Shown: piece by piece, positions 1 through 8,587 of the stretch
Layout: each line of letters opens with the position of its first letter
Numbering within the stretch: position 1 is the first letter of the stretch
From: Oculatellaceae cyanobacterium Prado106
Lineage (GTDB): Bacteria; Cyanobacteriota; Cyanobacteriia; Elainellales; Elainellaceae
Direction: 5' to 3'
Length of the DNA: 33,177 nt
Assembly: GCA_025454315.1 (NCBI GenBank)
Contig: JALOOP010000048.1
Location: forward strand, 1 to 33,177
Made by a program: the position numbers and the translations under genes
Notes under the pieces: generated by a model
Database searches by the model: none
What the model saw: only the letters and a program-made list of their open reading frames with translations
Told to the model about the DNA's origin: nothing

Positions 1-741
1 TTTGAGCATTCTTTTCTAGCGCAGCAGATGGGCGTGGAACTCGTGGAAAGCCGCGATTTAGTCGTCGCTAACGGCTATTTGCAAATGCAAACGACGAAGG
101 GATTGAAGCGCGTTGATGTGATCTATCGCCGCATTGACGATGATTTTATTGATCCCCTGGCCTTTCGTCCCGATTCGTTGCTGGGCGTACCGGGGCTGCT
201 GGAGCTTTATCGACAGGGAAAGGTGGCGATCGCCAATGCCCTCGGTACCGGAGTCGCCGATGATAAAGTGATCTACGCCTATGTCCCCAAGATGATCCGC
301 TACTATCTGGGCGAAGAACAACTCCTGCCCAATGTGCCCACCTATCTCTGCTGGGAGCCGGATCAACTCAAGTATGTGCTGGCCAATCTGGATAAACTGG
401 TGGTCAAAGCGGCCAACGAATCGGGCGGCTATGGCATGTTGGTCGGCCCCCACGCCACGCCGGAACAGCGCGAGGAATTTGCCGGACGGATTCAGGCCAA
501 GCCGCGAAACTATATTGCCCAGCCGACGCTGTGTTTGTCACGGGTGCCGACTTTGTTTGGCGATCGCATCGAAGGCTGTCACGTCGATCTGCGCCCCTAC
601 ATCCTCTACGGCAAAGAAATCTACATCAATCCCGGTGGACTAACGCGGGTGGCGTTGCGGAAAGGGTCGCTGGTGGTCAACTCTTCCCAGGGGGGAGGCA
701 GTAAGGATACTTGGGTCGTTTGTGAGGGAGAAACATGCTAA
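1..741 (+). CDS. Circularly permuted ATP-grasp (type 2) protein, COG2308-like, 5' end missing
   Basis: The reading frame is open from base 1 (it begins [17 protein letters not shown]), so the gene starts before the window and only about 246 C-terminal residues are visible. That opening phrase, the stretch [18 protein letters not shown] and the end [14 protein letters not shown] are typical of the circularly permuted ATP-grasp family (COG2308, DUF404/DUF407). Members are predicted to join a carboxylate to an amine with ATP, probably making or modifying peptides; the substrate is not established. The stop overlaps the next gene by 7 bases, so translation of the two is probably coupled. The context with alpha-E, transglutaminase-like and Anbu genes matches a known conserved neighbourhood. 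The family call is secure; the chemistry is inferred from the family. Confidence 0.9.
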   Translation, partial: FEHSFLAQQMGVELVESRDLVVANGYLQMQTTKGLKRVDVIYRRIDDDFIDPLAFRPDSLLGVPGLLELYRQGKVAIANALGTGVADDKVIYAYVPKMIRYYLGEEQLLPNVPTYLCWEPDQLKYVLANLDKLVVKAANESGGYGMLVGPHATPEQREEFAGRIQAKPRNYIAQPTLCLSRVPTLFGDRIEGCHVDLRPYILYGKEIYINPGGLTRVALRKGSLVVNSSQGGGSKDTWVVCEGETC

Positions 742-1685
742 GTCGCGTCGCTGAATCGATCTATTGGCTCAACCGCTATGTCGAACGAGCCGAAAACATT
801 GCCCGCTTTGTCGATGTCAACCTCAACCTGCTCCTGGATTCGCCCATGGGTGTGACCCAGCAATGGGAACCGCTGATTTTGACCACGGGCGATCTCAGTT
901 TATTTCGGGAGCGCTACGGTGAAGCCACCGCTGAGTCCGTGGTGCAGTTTCTCACCTTCGACAGCAGCTACCCCAATTCCATCGTCTCCTGTCTGCAAGC
1001 CGCTCGGGAAAATGCGCGATCGGTACGCGAAATCATCTCCTCAGAAATGTGGGAGCGGGTCAATTCCTTTTATCTCATGGTCAAAGAAACCGCCCAAGCC
1101 CCACCCCTCTCGCAATTACCCAGCTTCTTTGCCGAAGTCAAACTCGCCAGCCACCTCTTTGCAGGCGTGATGGATGCCACCATGACCCACAATGAAGGCT
1201 GGCACTTTGGCCAACTAGGCCGCCTGCTGGAACGCGCCGACAAAACCGCCAGAATCCTCGATGTCAAATACTTCATTCTGTTGCCGTCGATCGTGGATGT
1301 GGGAACCACTCTAGATGAAGTCCAGTGGATGGCCTTGCTGAAATCCGCCAGTGGATACGAAATGTACCGCAAACGACAACATCGCATCACGCCCCACGAC
1401 ACGGCAAAGTTTCTAATCATGGATCGAGAATTTCCCCGTTCGATTCGCTTTTGTTTAATGCAATCGGAACAATCCCTGTACAAGATCACCGGAACGACAC
1501 CGGGAACCTGGAGCAACTCAGCGGAAAGAACCTTGGGGAGACTGCGATCGCAACTCGATTTCCTCACCATCGAAGAAGTCATTGACCGTGGACTCCACGA
1601 ATTTTTAGACGACACCCAACGTCAAATCAACCAAGTCGGAGACTGCATCTTTGAAACCTTCTTTGCCCTCCAAGCCGTCAGCTAA
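735..1685 (+). CDS. Alpha-E domain protein (COG2307, DUF403)
   Basis: This 316-residue protein is predicted to be all helical. It opens with [20 protein letters not shown], the hallmark start of the alpha-E family, followed by helices rich in Arg, Glu and Leu. No enzyme motif is visible. Alpha-E proteins are encoded almost always beside the permuted ATP-grasp protein and are thought to be its partner, but their biochemical role is unknown. The start lies inside the last codons of the ATP-grasp gene, which fixes the ATG and suggests one transcript. Length is normal for the family and no damage is seen. Confidence 0.92.
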   Translation: MLSRVAESIYWLNRYVERAENIARFVDVNLNLLLDSPMGVTQQWEPLILTTGDLSLFRERYGEATAESVVQFLTFDSSYPNSIVSCLQAARENARSVREIISSEMWERVNSFYLMVKETAQAPPLSQLPSFFAEVKLASHLFAGVMDATMTHNEGWHFGQLGRLLERADKTARILDVKYFILLPSIVDVGTTLDEVQWMALLKSASGYEMYRKRQHRITPHDTAKFLIMDREFPRSIRFCLMQSEQSLYKITGTTPGTWSNSAERTLGRLRSQLDFLTIEEVIDRGLHEFLDDTQRQINQVGDCIFETFFALQAVS

Positions 1686-1760
1686 AGGTCTGTAGAATTA
1701 TAGGTCGATGATGCGTTACGCTCCGCCAACACATTCTACAAGCTGCGGTTTGATTTCTAA

Positions 1761-1793
1761 TCTCTGCGCCTCTGCGTCTCTGCGGTTCAAATT
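1761..1793 (+). repeat. CTCTGCG-type intergenic repeat
   Basis: A short tract made of CTCTGCG/CTCTGCGTC units lies between the alpha-E and transglutaminase genes, ending about 15 bases before the ATG. The reverse complement of the same motif (CAGAGACG units) occurs at about 2831-2857 and 5366-5392, there downstream of genes. This dispersed low-complexity repeat is probably non-coding. Confidence 0.6.
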
Positions 1794-1807
1794 CTTTCGT
1801 TGAATTC

Positions 1808-2671
1808 ATGGCAAAGTTCCAAATCTCCCACTCCCTCACCTACACCTACGATTGCCCCGTCCACTTCGCCCCCCACACCCTGCGTCTGCGCCCCCGCAGC
1901 GACGCCACCCAAACCCTGCATCAGTTCTCCCTCAGCATCAGCCCCACCCCCCAACAGATTTCCGACAGCATCGACCTCGATGGCAATGTCACCACCAAAG
2001 TTTGGTTCGCCGATTCTGCCACCCCCCAACTCACCCTGCAAACCCTAATCCAGGTCGAAACCTTCCTCACCAATCCCTTCACCTACATCCTGGAACCCTG
2101 GGCAGTCCGCCTGCCAATCGACTACCCCAGTTCGCTACAACACCAGTTACAACCCTACCTCACGGGTCATGCCGGGACAGGACAGGTCGATGCAGTGGCA
2201 CAACAACTGGCACAAGAGCTATGGCTGGCCAGCGACGGGCAAACTACGATGTTTCTCAGTCTCCTCAATCAGAAAATCTACCAAACCTGTCAATACACTC
2301 TGCGCGAAACCGGCGACCCGTTCCCCGCCGGACTCACCTGGACTCAACAATGCGGCTCCTGTCGAGATTTCACCGTCCTCTTTATGGAGGTCTGTCGGGC
2401 GATCGGGCTTGCGGCTCGTTTCGTCAGCGGCTACCAGGAAGGCGACCCGGATAGCAGCGATCGCCATCTCCACGCCTGGGCTGAGGTCTATCTCCCCGGT
2501 GCCGGTTGGCGAGGCTATGACCCAACCCAAGGACTCGCGGTTGCAGACGGACATATTGCCCTGGTGGCCAGTCCCTTTGCCCAGTACACCACTCCCGTCC
2601 TCGGAGCCTTAAAAGCAGGCGCAACGGCTCAGTCCACCTTGACCTATCAGTTGCTTCTGCAAAAGTTCTAG
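1808..2671 (+). CDS. Transglutaminase-like cysteine peptidase family protein (COG1305)
   Basis: This 287-residue protein has an N-terminal beta-rich domain (about 1-95, the bacterial transglutaminase N-domain, FQISHSLTYTYDCPV) followed by a papain-like transglutaminase core. The catalytic triad can be read directly: Cys185 in CGSCRDFT, His222 in HLHAWAEV and Asp238 in GYDPTQG. In bacteria such proteins may act as peptidases or transpeptidases rather than true transglutaminases. It follows the ATP-grasp and alpha-E genes on the same strand with a 122-base gap, the classical order for this set. The ATG at 1808 gives the normal family N-terminus. No signal peptide is seen, so a cytoplasmic location is inferred. 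The substrate is unknown. Confidence 0.92.
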   Translation: MAKFQISHSLTYTYDCPVHFAPHTLRLRPRSDATQTLHQFSLSISPTPQQISDSIDLDGNVTTKVWFADSATPQLTLQTLIQVETFLTNPFTYILEPWAVRLPIDYPSSLQHQLQPYLTGHAGTGQVDAVAQQLAQELWLASDGQTTMFLSLLNQKIYQTCQYTLRETGDPFPAGLTWTQQCGSCRDFTVLFMEVCRAIGLAARFVSGYQEGDPDSSDRHLHAWAEVYLPGAGWRGYDPTQGLAVADGHIALVASPFAQYTTPVLGALKAGATAQSTLTYQLLLQKF

Positions 2672-2830
2672 TTCTGTGCAAGAGTAGTCGATTAGGGGTG
2701 TTTGGCTCTCCGGTAATCAAAAGGACAGGGTTGCAGAGGAGCGATCGCCATCTACCACAACCCAACGAAATTCCAGGGGGACGAGGAAACCTACCTCATC
2801 GCCCCATCTTTTCGTTTCCCAAACCCTTAT

Positions 2831-2980
2831 AAACCGCAGAGACGCAGAGACGCAGAGAGGGAAAAGGCGAAAGGAAGGTTTCTGCCCATCCCCCCATCCA
2901 CCCTCTACTCCCCACTCCCTACTCCCTACTCCCTACTCCCCACTCCCCACTCCCCACTCCCCACCTCCCCACTCCCGCCC
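2831..2980 (+). repeat. Back-to-back CAGAGACG/purine tract and CCCCACT heptamer array
   Basis: After the transglutaminase stop the + strand reads CAGAGACGCAGAGACG and then a purine stretch (about 2831-2882). It then switches to a pyrimidine array of CCCCACT/CCCTACT heptamers (about 2905-2978) that ends a few bases before the methyltransferase ATG. The remaining part of this 315-base gap (2672-2830) shows no gene. Confidence 0.8.
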
Positions 2981-2986
2981 CCAATC

Positions 2987-3784
2987 ATGGACAACTACTA
3001 CGATCGCATCGCTGACCTCTACGACACTACCCGGTCATTGCCGCCTGAAATTGAGCAGCAGGTGACTCGCTTCATTCTCAATTTGGTGTCTGCTCATCCT
3101 TCCAGTCGATTTCTAGAACCTGGAATTGGGACGGGTTTAATCGCCATTCCGATTATCAAACAGGGCTATGCCTACACTGGAATTGATATCTCTGCGGAGA
3201 TGATGGCGCAGATTGAGCATAAGCTGGGCAGTCTGCCGGAAAATTTGACGCTGATCCAGGCGGATGCGGCGGCTTTGGATTTTGCGGATGCGACTTTTGA
3301 TGTCGTGCTGATGCGCCACTTTATTCATCTGGTGCCCGATTGGCGACTGGCGCTCTGTGAAATTCAGCGAGTCCTCAAGCCCCAAGGCTTCTTGCTCTAC
3401 TGCGAAAGTCCCTGGTCGCCCCATCAACAGGAGTTTGAGCAGCATTGGCGCAGTTTTCTCAATCAATATGACTGTTTCCAACCGCCGGGATGTGAAGATC
3501 GCGATCGCGCCAACCTCGACAAGGTCAAAACCTGGCTGACGGAGCGAGGCGCAACAGTGGAAATTGCGATCGCCGCCCAATGGCCCATCCAGGAAACCGT
3601 CGGCGATCGCCTCACCCTCTACGCCACCCGCGACCATGCCACCTGCTGGAGCATTTCCGATGAAGTTTTCCCAGAGGCGATCGCAGCCTTCAAAACCTGG
3701 TGCATCAACCACTACGGCTCAACGGAAACGGTTCTGTCGTCGGAGGGGAGGTTTAGTATTGTGTATGCGCGGAAAGATGATTAG
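2987..3784 (+). CDS. Class I SAM-dependent methyltransferase
   Basis: This 265-residue protein has a Rossmann-type methyltransferase core. Motif I is FLEPGIGTGLIAIPI (SAM glycine loop). The acidic residue after strand 2 sits in YTGIDISAEMM, motif II-like sequence in IQADAAALDFADATFDVVLM, and RVLKPQGFLLYCE marks strand 5. This matches the UbiE/type-11 group. The C-terminal 100 residues have no recognisable signature, so the substrate is unknown. The gene lies between the transglutaminase-like gene and the convergent Anbu gene, a place where methyltransferases are not part of the usual set. It may be unrelated or an accessory member. The ATG at 2987 directly follows a CCCCACT repeat and lacks a clear Shine-Dalgarno sequence. 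Confidence 0.9.
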   Translation: MDNYYDRIADLYDTTRSLPPEIEQQVTRFILNLVSAHPSSRFLEPGIGTGLIAIPIIKQGYAYTGIDISAEMMAQIEHKLGSLPENLTLIQADAAALDFADATFDVVLMRHFIHLVPDWRLALCEIQRVLKPQGFLLYCESPWSPHQQEFEQHWRSFLNQYDCFQPPGCEDRDRANLDKVKTWLTERGATVEIAIAAQWPIQETVGDRLTLYATRDHATCWSISDEVFPEAIAAFKTWCINHYGSTETVLSSEGRFSIVYARKDD

Positions 3785-4092
3785 GGAAAAGGGGAAAGGG
3801 AAAAGGGGAAAGGGACAAGGGGAAAGGGACAAGGGGAAAGGGGGGAACATCGGTGGAGTCGTAGATTTTCCTAGGGAAGATGAGCATTGGGCCAGAAGAA
3901 CGCGGATGGAGCCACAGACCTCCCAAAGAATATACAGGTCACCTATGTTCACTGATATTGATTTCACTGATATTGACAAAGCAAGAGAAACGGAAGTCCA
4001 TCCCAATTCCATCCGTAAGTTCTCATAAGTTCTCAATGGAATGTTCATAGATTTCCCCTTTCCCCTTTTCCCTTTCCCCCTTCCCCTTCCTT
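3783..4092. repeat. Purine tract - spacer - pyrimidine tract between convergent genes
   Basis: The gap between the methyltransferase stop and the Anbu stop starts with a GGGGAAA-type purine array (3783-3847) and ends with a CCCCTTT-type pyrimidine array (4052-4092). Between them are about 200 bases without a convincing gene, including two copies of a 15-bp unit starting TTCACTGATATTGA (3948-3977). The two arms are roughly reverse complementary, so a transcript could fold into a panhandle. The same arrangement recurs near 13000, 26100 and 29600. Confidence 0.75.
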
Positions 4093-4867
4093 AGTCCGTC
4101 AAAACATCCTCCGGGCTATCCTCCAAATAATGGTCATAGTAAGCCCACTCAATGTTGGGCATCCGCTCAAAGGCTTGGCGGAGGGAGTCTTCCCAGAGTT
4201 TGCGGATTTTGGCCAGGTAGGGGTCACCGAGGCGCAGGCGCAGTTGGTGGCGGATGTAGTAGCTATCGACCTCGTACATGATTAAGTTGATGGGCGGGCC
4301 GACGGAGATGTTGGACTTCATGGTGGAGTCGATCGACAGCAGGGCACTCTTGGCCGCATCTTCTAGCAGGGTGTTGTAGGTTAGGGTGCGATCGAGAATG
4401 GGTTTGCCGTACTTGGTTTCGCCGATTTGCAGGAAGGGGGTTTCGGGGGTGGCCTGAATGAAATTGCCCTGGCTATAGATCATGTACAGTTCGGGGTCTG
4501 CCCCACGAATTTGTCCGCCCAGCAGCAAAGTACATTGAAAGTCGATATTGTCTCGCTCTAGCCAGGGTCGCTCCTGCTCCTGGATTTGTCGCACCTTGTT
4601 GCCGATATAGTGGGCAATGCTGTAGAGATTGGGCAGGGTGTGCAGGTTTTCGGTTTCTTGCTGTCTGAGGTCTTGCTTCAGCGCATTCAGCACCGCTTGG
4701 GTGATGGACAGATTTCCGGAGGTGCAGAGCAAGATGACCCGTTGCCCCGGATCGGAGAAGTCAAAGAGCTTTTGGTAGGTCGAAATATAATCGACCCCGG
4801 CGTTGGTGCGAGAATCTGCTGCAAGAACGAGGCCGTGACAGGTAATAATGCCGAGACAATAGGTCAT
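4091..4867 (-). CDS. Proteasome-type peptidase, Anbu/BPH family (COG3484)
   Basis: The 258-residue product is an Ntn-hydrolase of the proteasome beta-subunit fold. From ATG 4867 it begins MTYCLGII. Removal of Met would expose Thr as the N-terminal nucleophile, as known for Anbu proteins, which have no propeptide. Counting that Thr as 1, Asp17 and Arg19 lie in LAADSRTNAG and Lys32 in YQKLFDF, matching proteasome active-site positions. An upstream in-frame ATG at 4954 would add 29 residues and bury the nucleophile, so it is rejected. Anbu genes normally accompany the ATP-grasp, alpha-E and transglutaminase genes. Here the gene is inverted, facing them and separated by a methyltransferase. Anbu forms open-ring homo-oligomers; its substrates are unknown. 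Confidence 0.92.
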   Translation of the reverse strand: MTYCLGIITCHGLVLAADSRTNAGVDYISTYQKLFDFSDPGQRVILLCTSGNLSITQAVLNALKQDLRQQETENLHTLPNLYSIAHYIGNKVRQIQEQERPWLERDNIDFQCTLLLGGQIRGADPELYMIYSQGNFIQATPETPFLQIGETKYGKPILDRTLTYNTLLEDAAKSALLSIDSTMKSNISVGPPINLIMYEVDSYYIRHQLRLRLGDPYLAKIRKLWEDSLRQAFERMPNIEWAYYDHYLEDSPEDVLTD

Positions 4868-5143
4868 TGGAGGCAAGTTGGATACGAGTTGGGAGCGAGT
4901 TGGAGGGGAGTTGGGAGCGATCGCGAGGCAATGATCTACGATGGAATCCATCATGTTGATTCTATCGAGAAGCGTGAGGCTCCGATAGCGCCCCGCTTGA
5001 CAAAACTTTTTCCAAAAACAAATTTTCCAAGGTCAACTGCGCCTCCGTTGGCAAAAAGACTTATCCTGAGAGGCTTTAAAGGGAAGCGCAATACATAGAT
5101 TTCTTAGATCCAAATTTCTTAGATTCAAACCGGAGAGGATTCC
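4868..5143. other. Divergent promoter region of Anbu and S4 genes with a 15-bp tandem repeat
   Basis: No gene is supported in this 276-base gap. Two tandem copies of ATTTCTTAGATYCAA lie at 5099-5113 and 5114-5128, directly followed by the Shine-Dalgarno-like GGAGAGGA of the S4 gene. The repeat is close enough to the start to affect its promoter or leader; this is inference. Confidence 0.5.
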
Positions 5144-5365
5144 ATGACTACAGACGTTGAACCGATTAAATTAGACCAATTCCTCAAAAAAGCCGGAGCC
5201 GTTCAAACTGGAGGCGAAGCCAAACTCTTCATCCAAAACGGCGATGTCAAAGTCAACGGCAAAACCGAAACCCGCCGAGGCCGTAAGTTGGTGGAGGGCG
5301 ATCGCATTACTCTCCTTGGGCAAACTTTTGTCGTCACTGAAGATCCCGATAGCGAACCTTATTGA
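5144..5365 (+). CDS. Small S4-domain RNA-binding protein (YbcJ/RlbA-like)
   Basis: This 73-residue protein consists essentially of one S4 domain. IKLDQFLKKAGAVQTGGEAK forms the first helices, followed by FIQNGDVKVNGKTETRRGRK (the S4 turn with basic residues) and VEGDRITLLGQ. This is the size and pattern of the stand-alone S4 proteins called YbcJ or YaaA-like, which bind structured RNA and are loosely tied to ribosome biology. A good Shine-Dalgarno sequence (GGAGAGGA) lies just before the ATG. No operon partner is evident, since psbU follows after a 300-base gap containing repeats. Confidence 0.88.
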   Translation: MTTDVEPIKLDQFLKKAGAVQTGGEAKLFIQNGDVKVNGKTETRRGRKLVEGDRITLLGQTFVVTEDPDSEPY

Positions 5366-5565
5366 ACGCAGAGACGCAGAGACGCGGAGGGAGGAAGGGG
5401 GAAAGGGGGAAAGGGGAAAGGGGAAAGGGGGGATCTTGGAGGGTTGCGTGGAATTAATCTAGGAAGGCGAAAATGGAAATCCCCTCCGGCTTCATCAGAG
5501 CTCCACTCAAAGATTCATTCAATGTATTCCCACTCCCCACTCCCCACTCCCCACTCCCTCCCCCA
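5366..5565 (+). repeat. Purine tracts after S4 gene and CCCCACT array before psbU
   Basis: Right after the S4 stop come CAGAGACG units (5366-5392) and a GGGGAAA array (about 5393-5432). After roughly 95 unremarkable bases a CCCCACT heptamer array follows (about 5526-5560), upstream of psbU. As in other gaps here, the tract behind the gene is purine-rich on the coding strand and the tract in front of the next gene is pyrimidine-rich. Confidence 0.8.
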
Positions 5566-5670
5566 AATCCGTGAAAACATCCCAAAAAGTGATAGTCTCT
5601 AATTTAAAAGCTGTGTGTATTTGGACTTAATATGAATTCCGATGAATTAAAACTGGGAGGAACCTTACGA

Positions 5671-6093
5671 ATGAAACGTTTGGTGGGTGTGGTAGTTGCC
5701 TTTTTCTTGATGCTCGGATGCTGGACTGGGCTGGGTTCTCAGTCTGCGATCGCCGCCACCTGGGTCAATCCCCTGGGTGCTTCGCCGGTGCTGGCTGTTG
5801 AAGCCCGGAACAAAGTTGACGACAAGCTGGCAACTGAGTTTGGCAAAAAAATTGACTTGAATAACACCAATGTGCGCGCCTTTTCGCAGTACCCTGGTCT
5901 ATATCCCACGCTAGCTCGAAAGATCATTGACAATGCGCCCTACAACGATATCAACGATGTTTTTGACTTGCCTGGGCTGACCGAGCGGCAATCTGAGCTT
6001 CTCAAAAACAACCTGAAAAACTTTACGCTTTCTCCGCCGGAAGATGCGTTGGTGGAAGGGGGCGATCGCTTTAATAATGGGATCTACCGTTAA
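5671..6093 (+). CDS. psbU: Photosystem II 12 kDa extrinsic protein PsbU
   Basis: PsbU is a lumenal subunit of the oxygen-evolving side of photosystem II in cyanobacteria, stabilising the manganese cluster and chloride retention. The start [18 protein letters not shown] is a hydrophobic signal peptide ending near SAIAA, consistent with export to the lumen. The mature part has the PsbU helix-hairpin-helix-like pattern: [36 protein letters not shown] and [20 protein letters not shown] 5671 has a Shine-Dalgarno GGGAGG at 5655-5660; an in-frame ATG at 5632 would put 13 hydrophilic residues before the signal peptide and is less likely. Length is 140 residues, normal for PsbU precursors. A candidate -10 (TAATTTAA) lies about 30 bases before 5632. 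Confidence 0.95.
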   Translation: MKRLVGVVVAFFLMLGCWTGLGSQSAIAATWVNPLGASPVLAVEARNKVDDKLATEFGKKIDLNNTNVRAFSQYPGLYPTLARKIIDNAPYNDINDVFDLPGLTERQSELLKNNLKNFTLSPPEDALVEGGDRFNNGIYR

Positions 6094-6095
6094 TT

Positions 6096-6140
6096 GGGTG
6101 GATGAGTCGATGGGTGGATGAGTAGATGGGTGGATGGGTG
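6096..6140 (+). repeat. GGATGGGT-type repeat after psbU
   Basis: Immediately behind the psbU stop the + strand repeats GGGTGGATGAGT-like units about three times. This is a short, imperfect tandem repeat with purine and T bias and no coding value. Confidence 0.6.
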
Positions 6141-6308
6141 AGCAATCAGGATTCTTTTTTTGCTCATGAACCTTTCTGTCACTTCCCCTTTCTAATTTTG
6201 TCGATCGCCCTAGTTTGATTCTGAATTGGGCTGATCGCCATCTCAACAAAAACCCCAGAAATGCATGATGTGCGATGCAAATTGCTCCACGTCATGCATT
6301 TCCTTTTT

Positions 6309-6373
6309 GGTTGACAATTTTGGCTGACAATTTTGGCTGACAATCTTGGCTGACAATCCTGGCTGACAATCTT
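6309..6373 (+). repeat. Five tandem 13-bp repeats GGCTGACAATTTT
   Basis: Five head-to-tail 13-bp units run from 6309 to 6373 with period exactly 13 (6309, 6322, 6335, 6348, 6361). Each has the core TGACAAT, and variation is confined to one T/C in the first unit and the last few bases. The array sits 144 bases upstream of nadB and 215 bases behind psbU. A 15-bp direct repeat (TCCTACAATCCCAGA, 6421-6435 and 6436-6450) follows. They may be regulatory iterons or neutral satellites. Confidence 0.85.
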
Positions 6374-6516
6374 CAAGCTTAAATGGTGGAATTGACCCAG
6401 GGCTGAATTTCCGTAGGCATCCTACAATCCCAGATCCTACAATCCCAGATCCAAAATACTCTCCTCCATCCACCCCTCTGCTGCTATATTAAAGCTCAAC
6501 CATTCGGGGGCTTGCT

Positions 6517-8271
6517 GTGCCTGAATCCACCTCCTCCAACCCCATGCCGCATCCCACACTGCCCGATCACTTCGATGTCCTGATTGTGGGCGGGGGCGCA
6601 GCGGGGCTTTATACTGCGCTCTGTTTGCCGCAGCAGTTAAACATTGGACTGATTACCAAAGAAAACCTTTCGATTTCGGCCAGCGATTGGGCACAGGGTG
6701 GCATTGCAGCGGCGATCGCCCCGGAAGACTCCACGACTTTGCACATTGCCGATACACTCCAGGCGGGAGCGGGGTTGTGTGAACCGGAATCGGTGGCGCT
6801 GCTGGTCGAAATGGCGGCCAGTTGCATTGGGACTTTGGTGCAGATGGGTGTGGGGTTCGATCGCCAGGGTGAAACTTTGGCCTTAACCCTGGAGGCGGCG
6901 CATTCGCGGCGGCGCGTTCTTCATGCGGCGGATGCCACGGGACGGGCGATGGTTTCCACATTGGCCGCTCAAGTGCTGAGTCGTTCTAATATTCAGGTAA
7001 TTTCTCAGGCATTTGTCTTGGATTTGTGGATGCAGGCGCAGGACTGCCGGGGTGTTTGTCTGGTTTATCAAGATGAGATTCGTTGGTTGGCAGCGGATCA
7101 TGTGGTGTTGGCCACGGGGGGCGGGGGACAGGTCTTTGCCCAAACCACCAATCCGGTCGTTAGTACGGGCGATGGCGTGGCGATGGCGTGGCGGGCGGGG
7201 GCACAACTGCGAGATTTAGAGTTTGTGCAATTTCATCCGACCGCGTTAACCAAACCGGGTGCGCCTCACTTTCTCATCAGTGAAGCGGTGCGCGGTGAGG
7301 GTGCCCATCTGATTGATGCTCAAGGCCATCGCTTTGCCTTTGACTACCATCCGGCGGGTGAACTGGCTCCCCGCGATGTGGTCAGTCGCTCCATCTTTCG
7401 CCATCTCCAAAAAACTGCCCCCGACAATCCCCAGGCCACCGTTTGGCTCGACCTCAAGCCCATCCCCGAGGCCACGATTCGGCATCGCTTTCCTAATATC
7501 ATTCGGGTTTGTCAACAATGGGGCATTGATCTGTTCCAGGTGCCCATTCCCGTTGCACCTGCGGCTCACTATTGGATGGGCGGGGTCACCACCAATCCCC
7601 ATAGCCAAACTTCGATCGCCCATCTCTATGCCGTCGGCGAAACGGCCAGCACCGGAGTCCACGGCGCAAATCGGCTAGCCAGCAATTCACTGTTGGAATG
7701 TCTGGTCTTTGGTGCCCAACTGTCCCATCATCTGTCGGAATGGCTCGAACAAACGGCTGATTCACGAACAAACTCAGAGATCCCGTCACAAGACTCTGCA
7801 CCACAGCCCATGATTTCGTCGATGAATCCCTTGATGAATCTGGCTGTGAATTGGTCGATGAATTCGCCGATCGCCCCTTCCGTTCATGCGCTCTCTACGC
7901 TTATGTGGCAGAGTGCAGGGATTTGTCGGGAACAGCGATCGCTCGATCCGGCGATCGCCCAAGTCAAAACCTGGCGCACCGAATTCGCCGACCATCCCCT
8001 GAGTCAATCCCTCCAAAAAGTCTTGTCCGCCCCATCCTCTGCCCCCTTACCCACCAATCCCACCCTCAGCCCCTCCATCCGATCCTGGGGCGAAACTCGA
8101 AATCTATTAGACATTGCCTATCTGATTCTCAAAAGCGCCGCATTCCGCACCGAAAGCCGAGGTGGCCACTATCGTTCCGACTATCCCGACACCGATCCCG
8201 CTTGGCAGGCTCATACTCTAGTTCAGGACGAAGACTGGAAAAAATCCCACCCCAGTCAAATTCTTCAATAA
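6517..8271 (+). CDS. nadB: L-aspartate oxidase NadB
   Basis: NadB oxidises L-aspartate to iminoaspartate with FAD, the first step of de novo NAD synthesis. The dinucleotide-binding loop VLIVGGGAAGLYTALCL lies near the N-terminus. Further family signatures are SDWAQGGIAAAI, FVQFHPTAL, RDVVSRSIF, YWMGGVTTN and ASNSLLECLVFG. The C-terminal helical domain follows (MWQSAGICREQ onward). At 584 residues it is a little longer than usual, because of a linker rich in Ser, Met and Asn (about 408-455) between the flavin and helical domains. GTG 6517 is taken as start with GGGGG just upstream; ATG 6544 is an alternative. Gene is apparently monocistronic. Confidence 0.95.
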   Translation: MPESTSSNPMPHPTLPDHFDVLIVGGGAAGLYTALCLPQQLNIGLITKENLSISASDWAQGGIAAAIAPEDSTTLHIADTLQAGAGLCEPESVALLVEMAASCIGTLVQMGVGFDRQGETLALTLEAAHSRRRVLHAADATGRAMVSTLAAQVLSRSNIQVISQAFVLDLWMQAQDCRGVCLVYQDEIRWLAADHVVLATGGGGQVFAQTTNPVVSTGDGVAMAWRAGAQLRDLEFVQFHPTALTKPGAPHFLISEAVRGEGAHLIDAQGHRFAFDYHPAGELAPRDVVSRSIFRHLQKTAPDNPQATVWLDLKPIPEATIRHRFPNIIRVCQQWGIDLFQVPIPVAPAAHYWMGGVTTNPHSQTSIAHLYAVGETASTGVHGANRLASNSLLECLVFGAQLSHHLSEWLEQTADSRTNSEIPSQDSAPQPMISSMNPLMNLAVNWSMNSPIAPSVHALSTLMWQSAGICREQRSLDPAIAQVKTWRTEFADHPLSQSLQKVLSAPSSAPLPTNPTLSPSIRSWGETRNLLDIAYLILKSAAFRTESRGGHYRSDYPDTDPAWQAHTLVQDEDWKKSHPSQILQ

Positions 8272-8421
8272 ACCGGGATGCACCTTTGATTTTCTGTACT
8301 TTGTATACAGAAAGCGACTCCCAGCGTTTAATGAGTCGAGCGATCGCCCTAGGGTGAAATTATTATTAAGATTTAGAAAAAATGCCTCAAATTTAGCAGA
8401 TTGAATCAAATTGCCCTTTTC

Positions 8422-8524
8422 AAGACTGGGCTAGAGCGGTACAGTTTGTGAGGGAATGGGGATAGACCTACCAGAGAAATCTGGAAACCGCGACCCCTTT
8501 CCTACGGAGTTTCTGAGTAGTCTT
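8422..8524 (+). ncRNA. Candidate structured RNA (rod-shaped fold)
   Basis: The sequence folds by hand into a closing stem AAGACT (8422-8427)/AGTCTT (8519-8524), an open internal region, a stem AGGGAATGGGG (8451-8461) with CCCCTTTCCT (8494-8503) containing one bulged T, and an apical hairpin CCAGA-GAAA-TCTGG (8471-8484) with a GNRA loop. Stem, bubble and terminal hairpin recall 6S-like RNAs, but the size is too small and I recognise no family sequence. Strand is uncertain. Confidence 0.25.
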
Positions 8525-8587
8525 TACAACAGGTTCAGGGATTGGAATACTGGGAAGCTCATTTCGGTTGCATCTTGGTAAAAACAA

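Noticed and set aside
2905-2978. CRISPR-like array
   Set aside because: The repeats are contiguous heptamers without spacers, so this is simple tandem repetition.
3564-4028. 154-codon plus-strand frame spanning the methyltransferase end and repeat
   Set aside because: Half of it is an out-of-frame shadow of the methyltransferase and the rest is Lys/Gly-rich translation of the GGGGAAA array.
4868-4954. 29-residue N-terminal extension of the Anbu peptidase
   Set aside because: It would place residues before the Thr nucleophile, contrary to the family, and crosses the promoter region.
8422-8524. 6S RNA, RNase P RNA or tmRNA
   Set aside because: The fold is vaguely 6S-like but too short, and none of the conserved sequence stretches of these RNAs is present.
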